Both the position numbers and the translations under genes were made by a program. From Streptomyces sp. 6-11-2 (GTDB lineage: Bacteria > Actinomycetota > Actinomycetes > Streptomycetales > Streptomycetaceae), in contig NZ_BJOR01000001.1 of assembly GCF_006540305.1 (NCBI RefSeq), positions 4,526,001-4,590,000 on the forward strand: 64,000 bases of DNA, given 5' to 3'. Positions within the stretch are counted from its first letter, which is position 1. The number at the start of each line of letters is the position of its first letter. Below, in pieces: positions 36,221 to 47,000 of this stretch. The notes beneath the pieces are model-generated. The model ran no database searches, was not told the DNA's origin, and saw only the letters and a list, made by a program, of their open reading frames with translations.

Positions 36221-37681
36221 ATGGCCGTCGACTACACAGTGATCGTCGTCTATCTCGCCGGCATGCTGGCCATGGGCTGGTGGGGCATGCGCCGCGCCAA
36301 GTCCAAGAGCGAGTTCCTGGTCGCGGGCCGCCGCCTGGGCCCCGCGATGTACTCCGGCACCATGGCGGCGATCGTCCTCGGCGGCGCGTCCACCATCGGC
36401 GGCGTCGGCCTCGGCTACAAGTACGGCCTCTCCGGTGCCTGGATGGTCTTCACCATCGGCCTCGGGATCCTCGCCCTCTCGGTCTTCTTCTCCGCGCGCA
36501 TCGCGCGCCTGAAGGTCTACACCGTCTCCGAGATGCTCGACCTGCGCTACGGCGGCCGGGCCGGCGTCATCTCGGGCCTGGTGATGTGGGCGTACACCCT
36601 GATGCTGGCGGTGACCTCCACCATCGCGTACGCCACGATCTTCGATGTCCTGTTCGACCTGAACCGCACCGTCGCGATCATCCTCGGCGGCACGATCGTC
36701 GTCGCCTACTCCACCCTCGGCGGCATGTGGTCCATCACGCTGACCGACATGGTGCAGTTCGTGGTCAAGACGATCGGCGTGCTGCTCCTGCTGCTGCCCA
36801 TCGCCGTCGTCAAGGCGGGCGGCTTCAGCGAGATGAAGGCCAAGCTGCCGACCTCGTACTTCGACCCGCTGGGCATCGGCGGCGAGACGATCTTCACCTA
36901 CGTGCTGATCTACACCTTCGGCATGCTCATCGGCCAGGACATCTGGCAGCGCGTGTTCACCGCCCGCAGCGACACCACGGCCAAGTGGGGCGGCACCGTC
37001 GCCGGCACCTACTGCCTGGTCTACGCGATCGCCGGCGCGGTCATCGGCACCGCCGCCAAGGTGCTCTACCCCAACCTCGGCAGCCCCGACGACGCCTTCG
37101 CCACCATCGTCAAGGACGACCTGCCCATCGGTATCCGGGGCCTGGTGCTCGCCGCCGCCCTGGCCGCGGTGATGTCCACCTCCTCCGGCGCGCTGATCGC
37201 CTGCGCCACCGTCGCCAACAACGACATCTGGTCCCGGCTGCGCGGCGCGGTCCGCCGCGACGGGGATGCGCACGACGAGGTCAAGGGCAACCGCGCCTTC
37301 ATCCTGATCATGGGCGTCGGCGTGATCTGCACCGCCATCGCGCTCAACAACGTCGTCGAGGCGCTGACCGTCGCCTACAACCTGCTCGTCGGCGGGCTGC
37401 TCGTGCCGATCCTCGGCGGACTGCTGTGGAAGCGCGGCACCGTGCAGGGCGCCCTCGCCTCCGTGATCGTCGGCGGCGCCGCGGTCATCGGCCTCATGGC
37501 GACCTTCGGCATCCTCGCCAACGAGCCCGTCTACTACGGCCTGTTGTCCTCCCTTGCCGCCTACGTCATCGTCTCCCTGGCGACCAAGCCGACCGACGCG
37601 GCCGTCCTCGCCGCCTGGCGCGAGCGGCTCGCCGGGCGTACCCCCGAACTCGCGTCCGAACCGGCCCCCGCTCACCAGTAG
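36221..37681 (+). CDS. Sodium:solute symporter (SSS family)
   Basis: Transporter of 486 aa with about 13 hydrophobic helices starting at [21 protein letters not shown]. The family signature region [21 protein letters not shown] and Na-site region [26 protein letters not shown] are present. The substrate is inferred from context (guanidino compound or agmatine-like amine), since the next gene is a ureohydrolase 56 bp downstream. The ATG has GAAGGAGG seven bases upstream; the longer frame to 36119 is not coding. Confidence 0.9.
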   Translation: MAVDYTVIVVYLAGMLAMGWWGMRRAKSKSEFLVAGRRLGPAMYSGTMAAIVLGGASTIGGVGLGYKYGLSGAWMVFTIGLGILALSVFFSARIARLKVYTVSEMLDLRYGGRAGVISGLVMWAYTLMLAVTSTIAYATIFDVLFDLNRTVAIILGGTIVVAYSTLGGMWSITLTDMVQFVVKTIGVLLLLLPIAVVKAGGFSEMKAKLPTSYFDPLGIGGETIFTYVLIYTFGMLIGQDIWQRVFTARSDTTAKWGGTVAGTYCLVYAIAGAVIGTAAKVLYPNLGSPDDAFATIVKDDLPIGIRGLVLAAALAAVMSTSSGALIACATVANNDIWSRLRGAVRRDGDAHDEVKGNRAFILIMGVGVICTAIALNNVVEALTVAYNLLVGGLLVPILGGLLWKRGTVQGALASVIVGGAAVIGLMATFGILANEPVYYGLLSSLAAYVIVSLATKPTDAAVLAAWRERLAGRTPELASEPAPAHQ

Positions 37682-37737
37682 AGTCGATCACGAGCCATCG
37701 CATACGCGACGAAGCGCAAGAAAGAAGGCATTTCGCC

Positions 37738-38709
37738 ATGAGCAGCACCGAGACGCCCCGCGGTCCCGTCGACTCCTCCCGCGTCCCGCGGTACGCCGGC
37801 CCCGCGACCTTCGCCCGGCTGCCCCGCCTCGACGAGGTGGGCACCGCCGACGTCGCCGTCGTGGGTGTGCCGTTCGACTCCGGCGTCTCGTACCGGCCGG
37901 GCGCCCGCTTCGGCGGCAACGCCATCCGTGAGGCGTCCCGGCTGCTGCGCCCCTACAACCCGGCGCAGGACGCCTCCCCCTTCGCCCTCGCCCAGGTCGC
38001 GGACGGCGGCGACATCGCCGTGAACCCGTTCAACATCAACGAGGCCGTCGAGACCATGGAGGCCGCCGCCGACGACCTCCTCGGCACCGGCGCCCGGTTG
38101 ATGACCCTCGGCGGCGACCACACCATCGCGCTGCCGCTGCTGCGGTCCGTCGCCAAGAAGCACGGCCCGGTCGCGCTGCTCCACTTCGACGCCCACCTCG
38201 ACACCTGGGACACCTACTTCGGCGCCGAGTACACGCACGGCACCCCGTTCCGGCGGGCGGTGGAGGAGGGCATCCTCGACACCGAGGCGCTCTCCCACGT
38301 CGGCACCCGCGGCCCGCTGTACGGCAAGCAGGACCTCACCGACGACGAGAAGATGGGCTTCGGCATCGTCACCTCCGCCGACGTCTACCGCCGCGGCGCC
38401 GACGAGGTGGCCGACCAGCTCCGCCAGCGCATCGGCGACCGCCCGCTGTACATCTCCATCGACATCGACTGCCTCGACCCGGCGCACGCGCCCGGCACCG
38501 GCACCCCCGAGGCGGGCGGCATGACCTCCCGCGAACTGCTGGAGATCCTGCGCGGTCTGGCCTCCTGCAACCTGGTCTCCGCCGACGTCGTCGAGGTGGC
38601 CCCGGCGTACGACCACGCCGAGATCACCTCGGTGGCCGCCTCGCACACGGCGTACGAACTGACCACGATCATGACCCGCCAGATCGCGGCGGCCCGGAAG
38701 GACGCGTAA
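37738..38709 (+). CDS. speB: Ureohydrolase: agmatinase or guanidinobutyrase
   Basis: Arginase-superfamily Mn enzyme of 323 aa that releases urea from a guanidino substrate. The metal ligands are in [19 protein letters not shown] and [22 protein letters not shown]. Orthologues are usually named agmatinase. Because the next gene encodes an AruI-like ThDP decarboxylase, 4-guanidinobutyrate is an equally likely substrate, giving GABA plus urea. The specificity loop cannot be resolved from sequence alone. Five bases separate it from the next gene. Confidence 0.88.
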   Translation: MSSTETPRGPVDSSRVPRYAGPATFARLPRLDEVGTADVAVVGVPFDSGVSYRPGARFGGNAIREASRLLRPYNPAQDASPFALAQVADGGDIAVNPFNINEAVETMEAAADDLLGTGARLMTLGGDHTIALPLLRSVAKKHGPVALLHFDAHLDTWDTYFGAEYTHGTPFRRAVEEGILDTEALSHVGTRGPLYGKQDLTDDEKMGFGIVTSADVYRRGADEVADQLRQRIGDRPLYISIDIDCLDPAHAPGTGTPEAGGMTSRELLEILRGLASCNLVSADVVEVAPAYDHAEITSVAASHTAYELTTIMTRQIAAARKDA

Positions 38710-38714
38710 GCGAC

Positions 38715-40400
38715 GTGACGCACGACCACGACCTGGTACTCCGCCCGACACCCGCGCAGACGGAGGCCGCCCTCAACTCTCCCCCCGGCCGCAACGGCGG
38801 AGACCTGGTCGTGGAGACCCTGGCCGGGCTGGGCGCGACGACCGTCTTCGGCCTGCCCGGGCAGCACGCCCTCGGCATGTTCGACGCGCTGCGCCGCTCG
38901 GAGCTGACGTACGTCGGCCTGCGGGTGGAGAACAACGCCGGCTTCGCCGCCGACGCCTACGGTCGGATCACCGGCGAGGCCGCGCCGCTGCTGCTGTCGA
39001 CCGGCCCGGGAGCGCTGACCTCGCTGGCGGCGCTCCAGGAGGCGGCGTCGGCCTCCGCTCCCGTCCTGGCCATCAGCAGCCAGATCCCGACGGCCGGGCT
39101 CGGCGGCGGCCGCCACGGCTACCTGCACGAACTGCCTGACCAGGCCGCCTCGTTCCGCGGTGTGGTGAAGTCGGTCCACACGGTCCGTTCGCAGTCCCAG
39201 ATCCCCTCCGCCATCGCGGCGGCCTGGAAGTCGGCGCTCACGGTCCCGCACGGGCCCGTGTGGGTGGAGATCCCGCAGGACGTGCTGCTGGACGCGACGA
39301 GCCTGCCGGTGGTGACGGCGCTGGACGCGACCCCGGAGGAGCTGGTCCCGCGTCCCGAACTGACCGCGGTGGCGGCCGACCTGCTGTCGAAGGCCGCTCG
39401 CCCGGCGGTCGTCGCGGGCGGGGGAGTGGTCCGCGCCGACGCGTCCGGCAAGCTGCTGGCGCTCGCGGAGCGGCTGAATGCTCCCGTCGTCACGACCTTC
39501 GGCGGCAAGGGAGCCTTCCCCTGGGAGCACCCGCTGTCCCTCCAGTCCTGGCTGGAGGACCGGCACACCACGGACTTCCTGGAGGACGCCGACGTCCTGC
39601 TGGTGGTCGGCTCGGGTCTCGGTGAACTCTCCTCCAACTACCACACGTTCAAGCCGCGCGGCCGGGTCATCCAGATCGAGGCCGACCTCGGCAAGCTGGA
39701 GTCCAACCACCCGGCGCTCGGCATCCACGCCGACGCCCGCCTGGCGCTCCAGGCCCTCCTTGAGACCGTGGACGAGCGCGCCGACGAGGGCGCCGCCGAC
39801 CGCGTGCGCGAGGTCCTTGCCAAGGTCCGCGACCGGATCGCCGCCCAGGAACTCACCCTGGAGCAGGACGTGCTGGCGTCCGTCCGCCGCGCCCTGCCCG
39901 CCGGCTCGCCGTCCTTCTGGGACATGACGATCCTGGCGTACTGGGCCTGGTCGGCCTTCGACGCGAAGGCTCCCAACGCCATGCACTCGGCCCAGGGCGC
40001 CGGCGGCCTCGGCTACGGCTTCCCGGCGGCGCTGGGGGCGGCGGCCGCCGACCGCACCCGCCCGGTCCTGGCGGTGTCGGGCGACGGTGGCGCGCTGTAC
40101 TCGATCGCGGAACTGGCCACCGCCCGCCAGTACGACCTGAACGTCACCTGGCTGATCGTCGACGACGGCGGCTACGGCATCCTCCGCGAGTACATGACCG
40201 ACGCCTTCGGCCAGGCCACGGCGACGGAGCTCACCCGCCCTGACTACGTGGCCCTGGCCGAGTCCTTCGGGGTCCCGGGCGTGCGTACGACCCCCGAGAA
40301 CCTGGAGACCGACCTGTCGAACGCCCTGGCCCAGCCGGGGCCCTCGGTGGTCGTCCTCCCGGCGGTGCTGCGGATGTTCGCGCCCACGCACCTGGCCTGA
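38715..40400 (+). CDS. ThDP-dependent decarboxylase, acetolactate-synthase-like (candidate 5-guanidino-2-oxopentanoate decarboxylase)
   Basis: ThDP enzyme of 561 aa with three domains: Pyr (GLPGQHALGMFDALRRS, with RVENNAGFAADAYGRITG holding the ThDP-activating Glu), a central domain, and PP (VSGDGGALYSIAELATARQYDLNVTWLIVDDGGYGI, GDG...DD metal motif). Length and context match AruI of the arginine transaminase pathway, which decarboxylates 5-guanidino-2-oxopentanoate. This is inference; a generic acetolactate-synthase label is the fallback. GTG start, directly coupled to the ureohydrolase gene. Confidence 0.85.
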   Translation: MTHDHDLVLRPTPAQTEAALNSPPGRNGGDLVVETLAGLGATTVFGLPGQHALGMFDALRRSELTYVGLRVENNAGFAADAYGRITGEAAPLLLSTGPGALTSLAALQEAASASAPVLAISSQIPTAGLGGGRHGYLHELPDQAASFRGVVKSVHTVRSQSQIPSAIAAAWKSALTVPHGPVWVEIPQDVLLDATSLPVVTALDATPEELVPRPELTAVAADLLSKAARPAVVAGGGVVRADASGKLLALAERLNAPVVTTFGGKGAFPWEHPLSLQSWLEDRHTTDFLEDADVLLVVGSGLGELSSNYHTFKPRGRVIQIEADLGKLESNHPALGIHADARLALQALLETVDERADEGAADRVREVLAKVRDRIAAQELTLEQDVLASVRRALPAGSPSFWDMTILAYWAWSAFDAKAPNAMHSAQGAGGLGYGFPAALGAAAADRTRPVLAVSGDGGALYSIAELATARQYDLNVTWLIVDDGGYGILREYMTDAFGQATATELTRPDYVALAESFGVPGVRTTPENLETDLSNALAQPGPSVVVLPAVLRMFAPTHLA

Positions 40401-40427
40401 GAGGACGGCACACCCGCCCCGGAGGCG

Positions 40428-40829
40428 CTACTTCAGACGCAGCTCCTTCCACGTCTTCTTGCCGACGATGCCGTCGTACGGCTTGACGTGGTACTTCTTC
40501 TGGAACCAGACCACGGCGGCCTTGGTGTTCGTGCCGAAGTCGCCGTCGACCTTGAGCTTGGGCGTGTACGAGGTCGTCTGGTTGATCAGCGCCTGGACCT
40601 CCCGGGCCGCGTCGCCCTTGCTGCCCTTGCGGACGGTGCCGTCGCCCTTGTAGTAGCCGCAGTAGTAGCCGAGGCTCTTCGTGTACGTGCACTTCTTCGC
40701 CGCGGCCGTGGTGGAGTGGGTGGTGACGCTCCCGGTCGCGTGGGCCGTGCCGGCGGTGGCCACGCCGCCCAGGAGGGCGAGCGTGGCGACGCCGATCCCG
40801 AGGGACCTGTGCGTTGCGCCGATGGTCAT
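40428..40829 (-). CDS. Secreted peptidoglycan-binding protein
   Basis: Small exported protein of 133 aa. The signal peptide (SLGIGVATLALLGGVATAGTAHA) is followed by a Thr-rich spacer, a short Cys/Tyr-rich patch (CTYTKSLGYYCGYY) and one PG_binding_1 domain (KGDAAREVQALINQ... VDGDFGTNTKAAVVWFQKKYHVKPYDGIVGKKTWKEL). No catalytic domain, so a wall-anchored binding or inhibitory role is inferred. Divergent from the HTH-TM gene that carries the same kind of binding domain. Confidence 0.86.
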   Translation of the reverse strand: MTIGATHRSLGIGVATLALLGGVATAGTAHATGSVTTHSTTAAAKKCTYTKSLGYYCGYYKGDGTVRKGSKGDAAREVQALINQTTSYTPKLKVDGDFGTNTKAAVVWFQKKYHVKPYDGIVGKKTWKELRLK

Positions 40830-41154
40830 GGGTGTTCCCCGTTTCCTTGCTGGGTCCGGTTGTCGGCGCCGGGCGGGGACCGCGTCGTACGAACACGCCG
40901 CCCCGCCGGGCACCACCGACACTGCCCGCCGGCCGCGGGGGCGGGCCACAACCGCCGCCGGAATGCTGCCCACATGGGACGTCCCATGTCCTGACCTGCG
41001 GGGGCGTGCGGTGCGACGACGCAGTGGCGGGACGCGCGTCACGCCGGATGGCCGCTGAAAGCATCCTTTCGGGGGACGGTGCCGGGGAACCGGGCCGAGA
41101 ACCCGCCGCATCTTCGGTAAAGAGTTGCTGGCAAACGGAAGAGATGTGGGGGAC
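40830..41154. other. Divergent intergenic region with an 18-bp perfect palindrome
   Basis: 325 bp without a gene. The perfect palindrome ACATGGGACGTCCCATGT (40972-40989) stands out and is a strong operator candidate for one of the flanking genes. No tandem repeats seen. Confidence 0.6.
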
Positions 41155-41979
41155 ATGTCTCCTTGGAAGCAACTGCCGACCTCACTCGACCCCAGGACGC
41201 GCCAACTGGTCCTGCGACTCCGCCGGGTCAAGGACCACAGCGGACTCAGCCTGCAGGCACTGGCCGCCAGAACCGGGTACAGCCGTTCCTCCTGGGACCG
41301 GTACCTCAACGGCCGGGCCCTGCCTCCCCAGCGGGCCGTGGCCGCCTTCGCCCGTGCCTGTGCCGCCGACCCCGGCCGGCTGCTGGCCCTGCACGAGGTG
41401 GCCGCGGTGGCGCTGGACGGCGCCGCACGGGGCACGCGCGGCGAGGAGGCGGAGACACCCGAGGAGCCGGAGGAGCCGGCGGACGTGGGGAAGGGCACGC
41501 GGGACGGAGAGCCGGGGAGCGGTCGGCGGTCCTGGGTGGCCGTCCTGGCGGCGGCGTCCGTCACGGCCCTGCTGGCCCTGACCGCGCTGCTGGTGGCCGC
41601 CCCCTGGGACCACGGCGGGGCACCGGACCGGCCGGCGGCCGCGGCGGGGGGTTCCGCCACGGATCGGGACGGGCACCCGTTCGTGTTCCAGGCGGGCGAG
41701 GACTACTCGTGCTCGGTCCGGAGGGACAAGGACGGTCTGCTGTACGCCGGTTACAGCAACACCCGTACGGAGCTGCTCGGTGTGGGATCCGCGCAGTGGC
41801 CCGTCGTCGAGGCGCAGTGCCTGCTGCGGCACCACGGCTTCTCGCCGGGGCTCGCCGACGGGGCCTTCGGCAGCGGCACCGAGCGTGCGGTGCAGCGGCT
41901 CCAGCGGGACGCGCACATCGTCGTGGACGGGGTGGTCGGCGAGGACACCTGGGGAGTGCTGCGGCATGACGCCCGGTGA
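41155..41979 (+). CDS. HTH-TM protein with extracellular peptidoglycan-binding domain
   Basis: 274-aa single-pass protein. A cytoplasmic XRE-type HTH (residues ~20-80: GLSLQALAARTGYSRSSWDRYLNGRALPPQRAVAAFARACA) is followed by an acidic linker, one TM helix (WVAVLAAASVTALLALTALLV) and an outside PG_binding_1 domain (VVEAQCLLRHHGFSPGLADGAFGSGTERAVQRLQRD). This layout suggests direct coupling of wall state to DNA binding, but no function is proven. ATG at 41155 chosen; a TTG at 41125 is possible. It overlaps the next, paralogous gene by 14 bp. Confidence 0.82.
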   Translation: MSPWKQLPTSLDPRTRQLVLRLRRVKDHSGLSLQALAARTGYSRSSWDRYLNGRALPPQRAVAAFARACAADPGRLLALHEVAAVALDGAARGTRGEEAETPEEPEEPADVGKGTRDGEPGSGRRSWVAVLAAASVTALLALTALLVAAPWDHGGAPDRPAAAAGGSATDRDGHPFVFQAGEDYSCSVRRDKDGLLYAGYSNTRTELLGVGSAQWPVVEAQCLLRHHGFSPGLADGAFGSGTERAVQRLQRDAHIVVDGVVGEDTWGVLRHDAR

Positions 41980-42970
41980 CCGGCACCTGGAGTGCGACCG
42001 GCTGGCCGGGACGCTGCGCGGCCTGCGCGCCCGGACCGGCCTGAGCCTGGCCGGACTGGCGGACAAGACGCGGTACAGCAAGTCCTCCTGGGAGCGCTAC
42101 CTCAACGGCAAGACGGTCCCGCCCCGGCAGGCCGTCGAGGCGCTGTGCGCCCTGGCGGGCGAGGATCCCGGCAGGCCGCTCGCTCTGTGGGAGCTGGCCG
42201 AGGCCGTGTGGAGCGGGCGTTCCGGGCGTCCGCCGGAGCCCGCACCGCCGACCTCCCGAGCCGAACTCCCCGCGCCCCGCCCGGCGTCACCTCCGGACCC
42301 CGCCGAGACCGGACCCATGAAGAGCGGCGCGGCCCATTCCTCGGGAGACGACGCCGGGCCCGCCGAGGACGGCGCCGCGGCCCCGCCGGCGTCCCGTCGC
42401 GCCGCGTCCGGGGCGTCCGGTCGCGCGACTCGCCGGTTCCCGCACCCGCGTGTGCGCCGGGAGTTGGCCGTCGGAGGGCTCTGCGGTCTGGCCGCCGTCG
42501 CCGTCGCGGCGGCACTCGTGGTCGCCGGTGCCCTCGGAGCCGGTCACTGGCGGTCGGGCGGCTCTCCGGCGATGTCCGCCCTGACGGTCCCGGCGTCGCC
42601 GGGCTGCGAGGGCAGCGACTGCACGGGCAAGAACCCCGAGAGTTACGGGTGCGACGTCACACCCCCGCCGACGACGCTGCGACGGCAGGCCTTTCCCGGA
42701 CGAACCGTGGTCAAGATCCGGCACGGTGCCGCCTGCCACGCGGTGTGGGCCCGTATCGATCTGGGGAGGGTCGGCGATCGGGTCGAGATCCGCATGCCGG
42801 GCCATGCTCCGCTGACTGCGGAGGTCAAGGACGAGTACGACGCGAAGGGTTCACTCTCCACTCCCATGATCGCCCTCGGACGCTCCGGCCCGGACGCCGC
42901 CAGCGCCTGCCTGGTACGCCGCCAGGAACGGCGCTGCTTCGGCCTGTACGACGCCGGCCCGCCCGGATGA
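41966..42970 (+). CDS. HTH-TM protein with extracellular DUF2690 domain
   Basis: 334-aa paralogue of the preceding protein. The HTH reads GLSLAGLADKTRYSKSSWERYLNGKTVPPRQAVEALCALA, sharing the YS-SSW-RYLNG core. It is followed by a long Pro/Ala/Ser linker, a TM helix (LAVGGLCGLAAVAVAAALVVAGALG) and an outside DUF2690 domain with four or more Cys (GCEGSDCTGKNPESYGCD... CHAVWARIDLG). The 14-bp overlap with the upstream gene implies coupled synthesis. Role unknown; membrane-tethered transcription factor inferred. Confidence 0.84.
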   Translation: MTPGDRHLECDRLAGTLRGLRARTGLSLAGLADKTRYSKSSWERYLNGKTVPPRQAVEALCALAGEDPGRPLALWELAEAVWSGRSGRPPEPAPPTSRAELPAPRPASPPDPAETGPMKSGAAHSSGDDAGPAEDGAAAPPASRRAASGASGRATRRFPHPRVRRELAVGGLCGLAAVAVAAALVVAGALGAGHWRSGGSPAMSALTVPASPGCEGSDCTGKNPESYGCDVTPPPTTLRRQAFPGRTVVKIRHGAACHAVWARIDLGRVGDRVEIRMPGHAPLTAEVKDEYDAKGSLSTPMIALGRSGPDAASACLVRRQERRCFGLYDAGPPG

Positions 42971-43062
42971 GGGCGGCGACGGCCTGCCGCCGGTGGACGA
43001 CGGCGGGTCAAATCTCGGGCAACTCGCACAACCATTCGCCGGATCCCGTACGTCAACTGGGC

Positions 43063-43986
43063 ATGACTCACTCGACAACCCGACGCGCCAGAGTGCTCGC
43101 GGCGGGCGTGGGCGCCGGGATGCTGATTCCCTGCCTGGCCGCCGCGACGCCTGCCGCGGCCGCCGCACCCACGGTCAGCTGCACGTCCGGCAAGGCGGGC
43201 CTGGCAGCCAAGTTGGAGAAGGACATCACCGCGGCCATGAAGAGCCGCAAGGGCACCATCGCCGTCGGTCTGCGCGACCGCGGCACCAACACGACCTGCA
43301 CGCTGCGCCAGTCGACCGCCTACGACTCGGCGAGCGTGGTCAAGGTCACCGTCCTCGCCACCCTGCTGTGGGACGCCAAGAAACACAACCGCTACCTCAC
43401 CGCCCGCGAGACCGCGCTCGCCAAGGCCATGATCACCAAGTCGGACAACAACGCCACCTCCACCCTGTGGAAGCAGCTGGGCGTGACGAAGGTGAAGGGC
43501 TTCCTGACCGCGGCCGGCATGACCCAGACCAAGCCCGGCGCGAACGGCTACTGGGGACTGACCCAGATCACCGTGCGCGACGAGCAGAAGCTGCTCGCCC
43601 TGATCACGGCGAAGAACTCCGTGCTGAGCGACAACTCCCGCGCCTACATCCTCAAGCTCATGGGCCAGGTCGTCTCCTCCCAGCGCTGGGGCACGCCCGC
43701 CGGGGCGCCGTCCTCCGTCGCCGTGCACGTCAAGAACGGCTGGCTGTCGCGCTCCACCCACGGCTGGCGGGTGCACAGCGTCGGCACCTTCGACGGCGCC
43801 GGCCGCGACTACATGATCACGGTGCTCACCCAGGACAACAGCACCATGAACTACGGCGTCACCACCATCCAGAACATCGCCAAGGCCATCCACAAGGACC
43901 TCGTCCCCACGCCCACGAACACGGTGCGCTACGCGCCGACCACCACACCGAAGGAGGCGTTCGTGGCGGTCCCCTCCGGCGGGTGA
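43063..43986 (+). CDS. Secreted class-A beta-lactamase-fold serine hydrolase
   Basis: Exported 307-aa protein with signal peptide MTHSTTRRARVLAAGVGAGM and cleavage near an Ala-rich site. The serine hydrolase triad motifs are S91-V-V-K94, S127-D-N and K224-N-G (in place of KTG). The omega-loop Glu typical of true class A beta-lactamases cannot be identified, so this may be a wall-processing enzyme and not a resistance factor. Weak ribosome-binding site. It follows the two HTH-TM genes by 92 bp. Confidence 0.83.
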   Translation: MTHSTTRRARVLAAGVGAGMLIPCLAAATPAAAAAPTVSCTSGKAGLAAKLEKDITAAMKSRKGTIAVGLRDRGTNTTCTLRQSTAYDSASVVKVTVLATLLWDAKKHNRYLTARETALAKAMITKSDNNATSTLWKQLGVTKVKGFLTAAGMTQTKPGANGYWGLTQITVRDEQKLLALITAKNSVLSDNSRAYILKLMGQVVSSQRWGTPAGAPSSVAVHVKNGWLSRSTHGWRVHSVGTFDGAGRDYMITVLTQDNSTMNYGVTTIQNIAKAIHKDLVPTPTNTVRYAPTTTPKEAFVAVPSGG

Positions 43987-44084
43987 CCCCCGCGCCGCCG
44001 GGTGCGTTTGTCACGGAGGGATGAAATCCGCCGCCGCCCGCGTTGGTGTCTTCCGGAAGATCAGCTCTTGAGGGAGGCACCGAC

Positions 44085-47000
44085 GTGGCAGCGCAGCCGG
44101 GGTGGGCGCGGAGACTGGCCGGGTACGCCTGGCGTTACCCCAAGGACGTCGTCCTCGCCCTCGGCGCCTCGCTCGCCGGCATGGCCGTCACGGCGCTCGT
44201 GCCGCTGATCACCAAGGTGATCATCGACGACGTGATCGGCGACCACAGCCGCCGTATGACCCCCTGGGCGGGCGCCCTGATCGTCGCCGCGCTCATCGTC
44301 TACGTCCTCACCTACATCCGCCGCTACTACGGCGGCCGGCTCGCCCTCGACGTCCAGCACGACCTGCGGACGGAGATGTACGAGACGATCACCCGGCTCG
44401 ACGGCAGACGCCAGGACGAGCTGTCCACCGGCCAGGTGGTCGGCCGCGCCACCAGCGACCTCCAGCTGATCCAGGGCCTGCTCTTCATGCTGCCGATGAC
44501 CATCGGCAACGTACTGCTGTTCCTGATCTCCCTGGTGATCATGGCCTGGCTGTCGCTGCCGCTGACCCTGGTCGCCCTCGCCGTCGCCCCGGCCCTCGGC
44601 TGGATCGCCCGGCGCAGCCGCACCAAGCTCCACCCCGCCACCTGGTACGCCCAGGCACAGGCCGCCGCCGTGGCCGGCGTGGTCGACGGCGCGGTGAGCG
44701 GCGTCCGCGTGGTGAAGGGCTTCGGGCAGGAGGAGCAGGAGACCGCCAAGCTGCGCGAGGTCGGCCGCAGGCTGTTCGCCGGGCGGCTGCGCACCATCCG
44801 GCTGAACGCCAGGTTCACCCCCGCCCTCCAGGCCGTGCCCGCACTCGGCCAGGTCGCCATGCTGGCCCTCGGCGGCTGGCTCGCCGTGCGCGGGCACATC
44901 ACGCTGGGCACGTTCGTCGCCTTCTCCGCCTACCTCGCCCAGCTCGTCGGCCCGGTCCGCATGCTCGCCATGGTGCTCACGGTCGGGCAGCAGGCCCGGG
45001 CCGGCACCGAACGCGTCCTGGAGCTGATCGACACCGAGCCCACCCTGACCGGGGGCACCAAGGAGCTGCCCGCCGACGCGCCCGCCACCGTCGAATTCGA
45101 CGACGTCTCCTTCGGCTACGCGGACGGCCACCCCGTCCTCCAGGGGCTGTCCTTCGGGATCCGCCCCGGCGAGACCCTGGCCGTCGTCGGCTCCTCCGGC
45201 TCCGGCAAGTCCACCGTCTCGCTGCTGCTGCCCCGCTTCTACGACGTCACCCACGGCGCCGTCCTCGTCGGCGGCCACGACGTGCGCGAGCTGACCCTGG
45301 ACTCGCTCAGGGCCGCGATCGGCCTGGTGCCCGAGGACTCCTTCCTGTTCTCCGACACCGTCCGCGCCAACATCGCCTACGGCCGCCCCGACGCCACCCG
45401 GGAGCAGATCGAGGCCGCCGCCCGCGCCGCCCAGGCCGACCGTTTCATCTCGGAGCTGCCCGAGGGCTACGACACCAAGGTCGGCGAGCACGGTCTGACC
45501 CTCTCCGGCGGCCAGCGCCAGCGCGTCGCGCTGGCCCGCGCGATCCTCACCGACCCGCGCCTGCTCGTCCTGGACGACGCCACCTCCGCCGTGGACGCCC
45601 GAGTCGAGCACGAGATCCACGAGGCCCTGGCCCAGGTCATGGAGGGCCGCACGACCCTCCTCATCGCCCACCGCCGCTCCACCCTGAACCTCGCCGACCG
45701 CATCGCCGTCCTCGACCAGGGCCGCCTCGCCGACATCGGCACCCACGACGAACTCCAGGAGCGGTCCCCCCTCTACCGGCGCCTGCTCACCGACCCCGAC
45801 GAGCTCGGCGGCGTCTCGCCCGGCCACGCCCAGCCCGCCGCTCCCCCGGAGGACGTCTCCGTAAGAGAGGAACTGGACGCCGAGTTCGACGCCGAGCGAG
45901 GCATCACGCCCACGCTGTGGGCGGGGGACCGCGAGCCCCGGGACGCGGCGATGGCCGGCATGCCCGCCACCCCCGAACTGCTCGCCCAGGTCGCGGCGCT
46001 GCCGCCCGCCAGCGACATCCCCGACATCGACGAGCGACGGGCCGTCAGCCCGGAGGACTCCTACGGCCTGCGCCGCCTGCTGCGCGGCTTCGGCCTGCCG
46101 CTCCTGGTCAGCCTGGGCCTGGTCGCCGTGGACGCCGGCATGGGCCTGCTGCTGCCGGTCATGATCCGGCACGGCATCGACCAGGGCGTCACACGGATGG
46201 CCCTGGGCGCCGTCTGGGCGGCCTCGCTGCTCGCCCTGCTCGCCGTGCTGGTGCAGTGGGCGGCGCAGATCGGCGAGACCCGGATGACCGGGCGGACCGG
46301 CGAGCGGGTGCTGTACTCGCTGCGCCTGAAGATCTTCTCCCAGCTCCAGCGGCTCGGCCTGGACTACTACGAGCGCGAGCTGACCGGCCGGATCATGACG
46401 CGGATGACGACGGACGTGGACGCGCTGTCGACATTCCTCCAGACCGGTCTGGTCACGGCGTTCGTCTCGGTCGTCACCTTCTTCGGCATCATGGTCGCCC
46501 TGCTGGTGATCGACGTACAGCTGGCGCTGGTCGTCTTCGCGACGCTGCCGCCGCTGGTCGTCGGCACGTTCTTCTTCCGCCGGGCGAGCGTGAAGGCGTA
46601 CGAACTCGCCCGGGAGCGGGTGTCGGTGGTCAACGCCGACCTCCAGGAGTCGGTGGCCGGGCTGCGGATCGTGCAGGCCTTCCGGCGCGAGCTGGACGGC
46701 GGGCGGCGGTTCGCCGGGCGCAGCGACAGCTACCGCCAGGCGCGGATCCGCGGCCAGTGGCTGATCTCGGTCTACTTCCCGTTCGTGCAGCTCCTGTCGT
46801 CGGTCGCCGCGGCCTCGGTGCTGATCGCGGGCGCGGGCCGGGTGGAGGCGGCCACCCTGACCACGGGCGCCCTGGTGGCGTACCTGCTCTACATCGACCT
46901 GTTCTTCGCGCCCGTCCAGCAGCTCTCCCAGGTCTTCGACGGCTACCAGCAGGCCACCGTCTCCCTGGGCCGCATCCGGGAGCTGCTCCGGGAGCCGACG

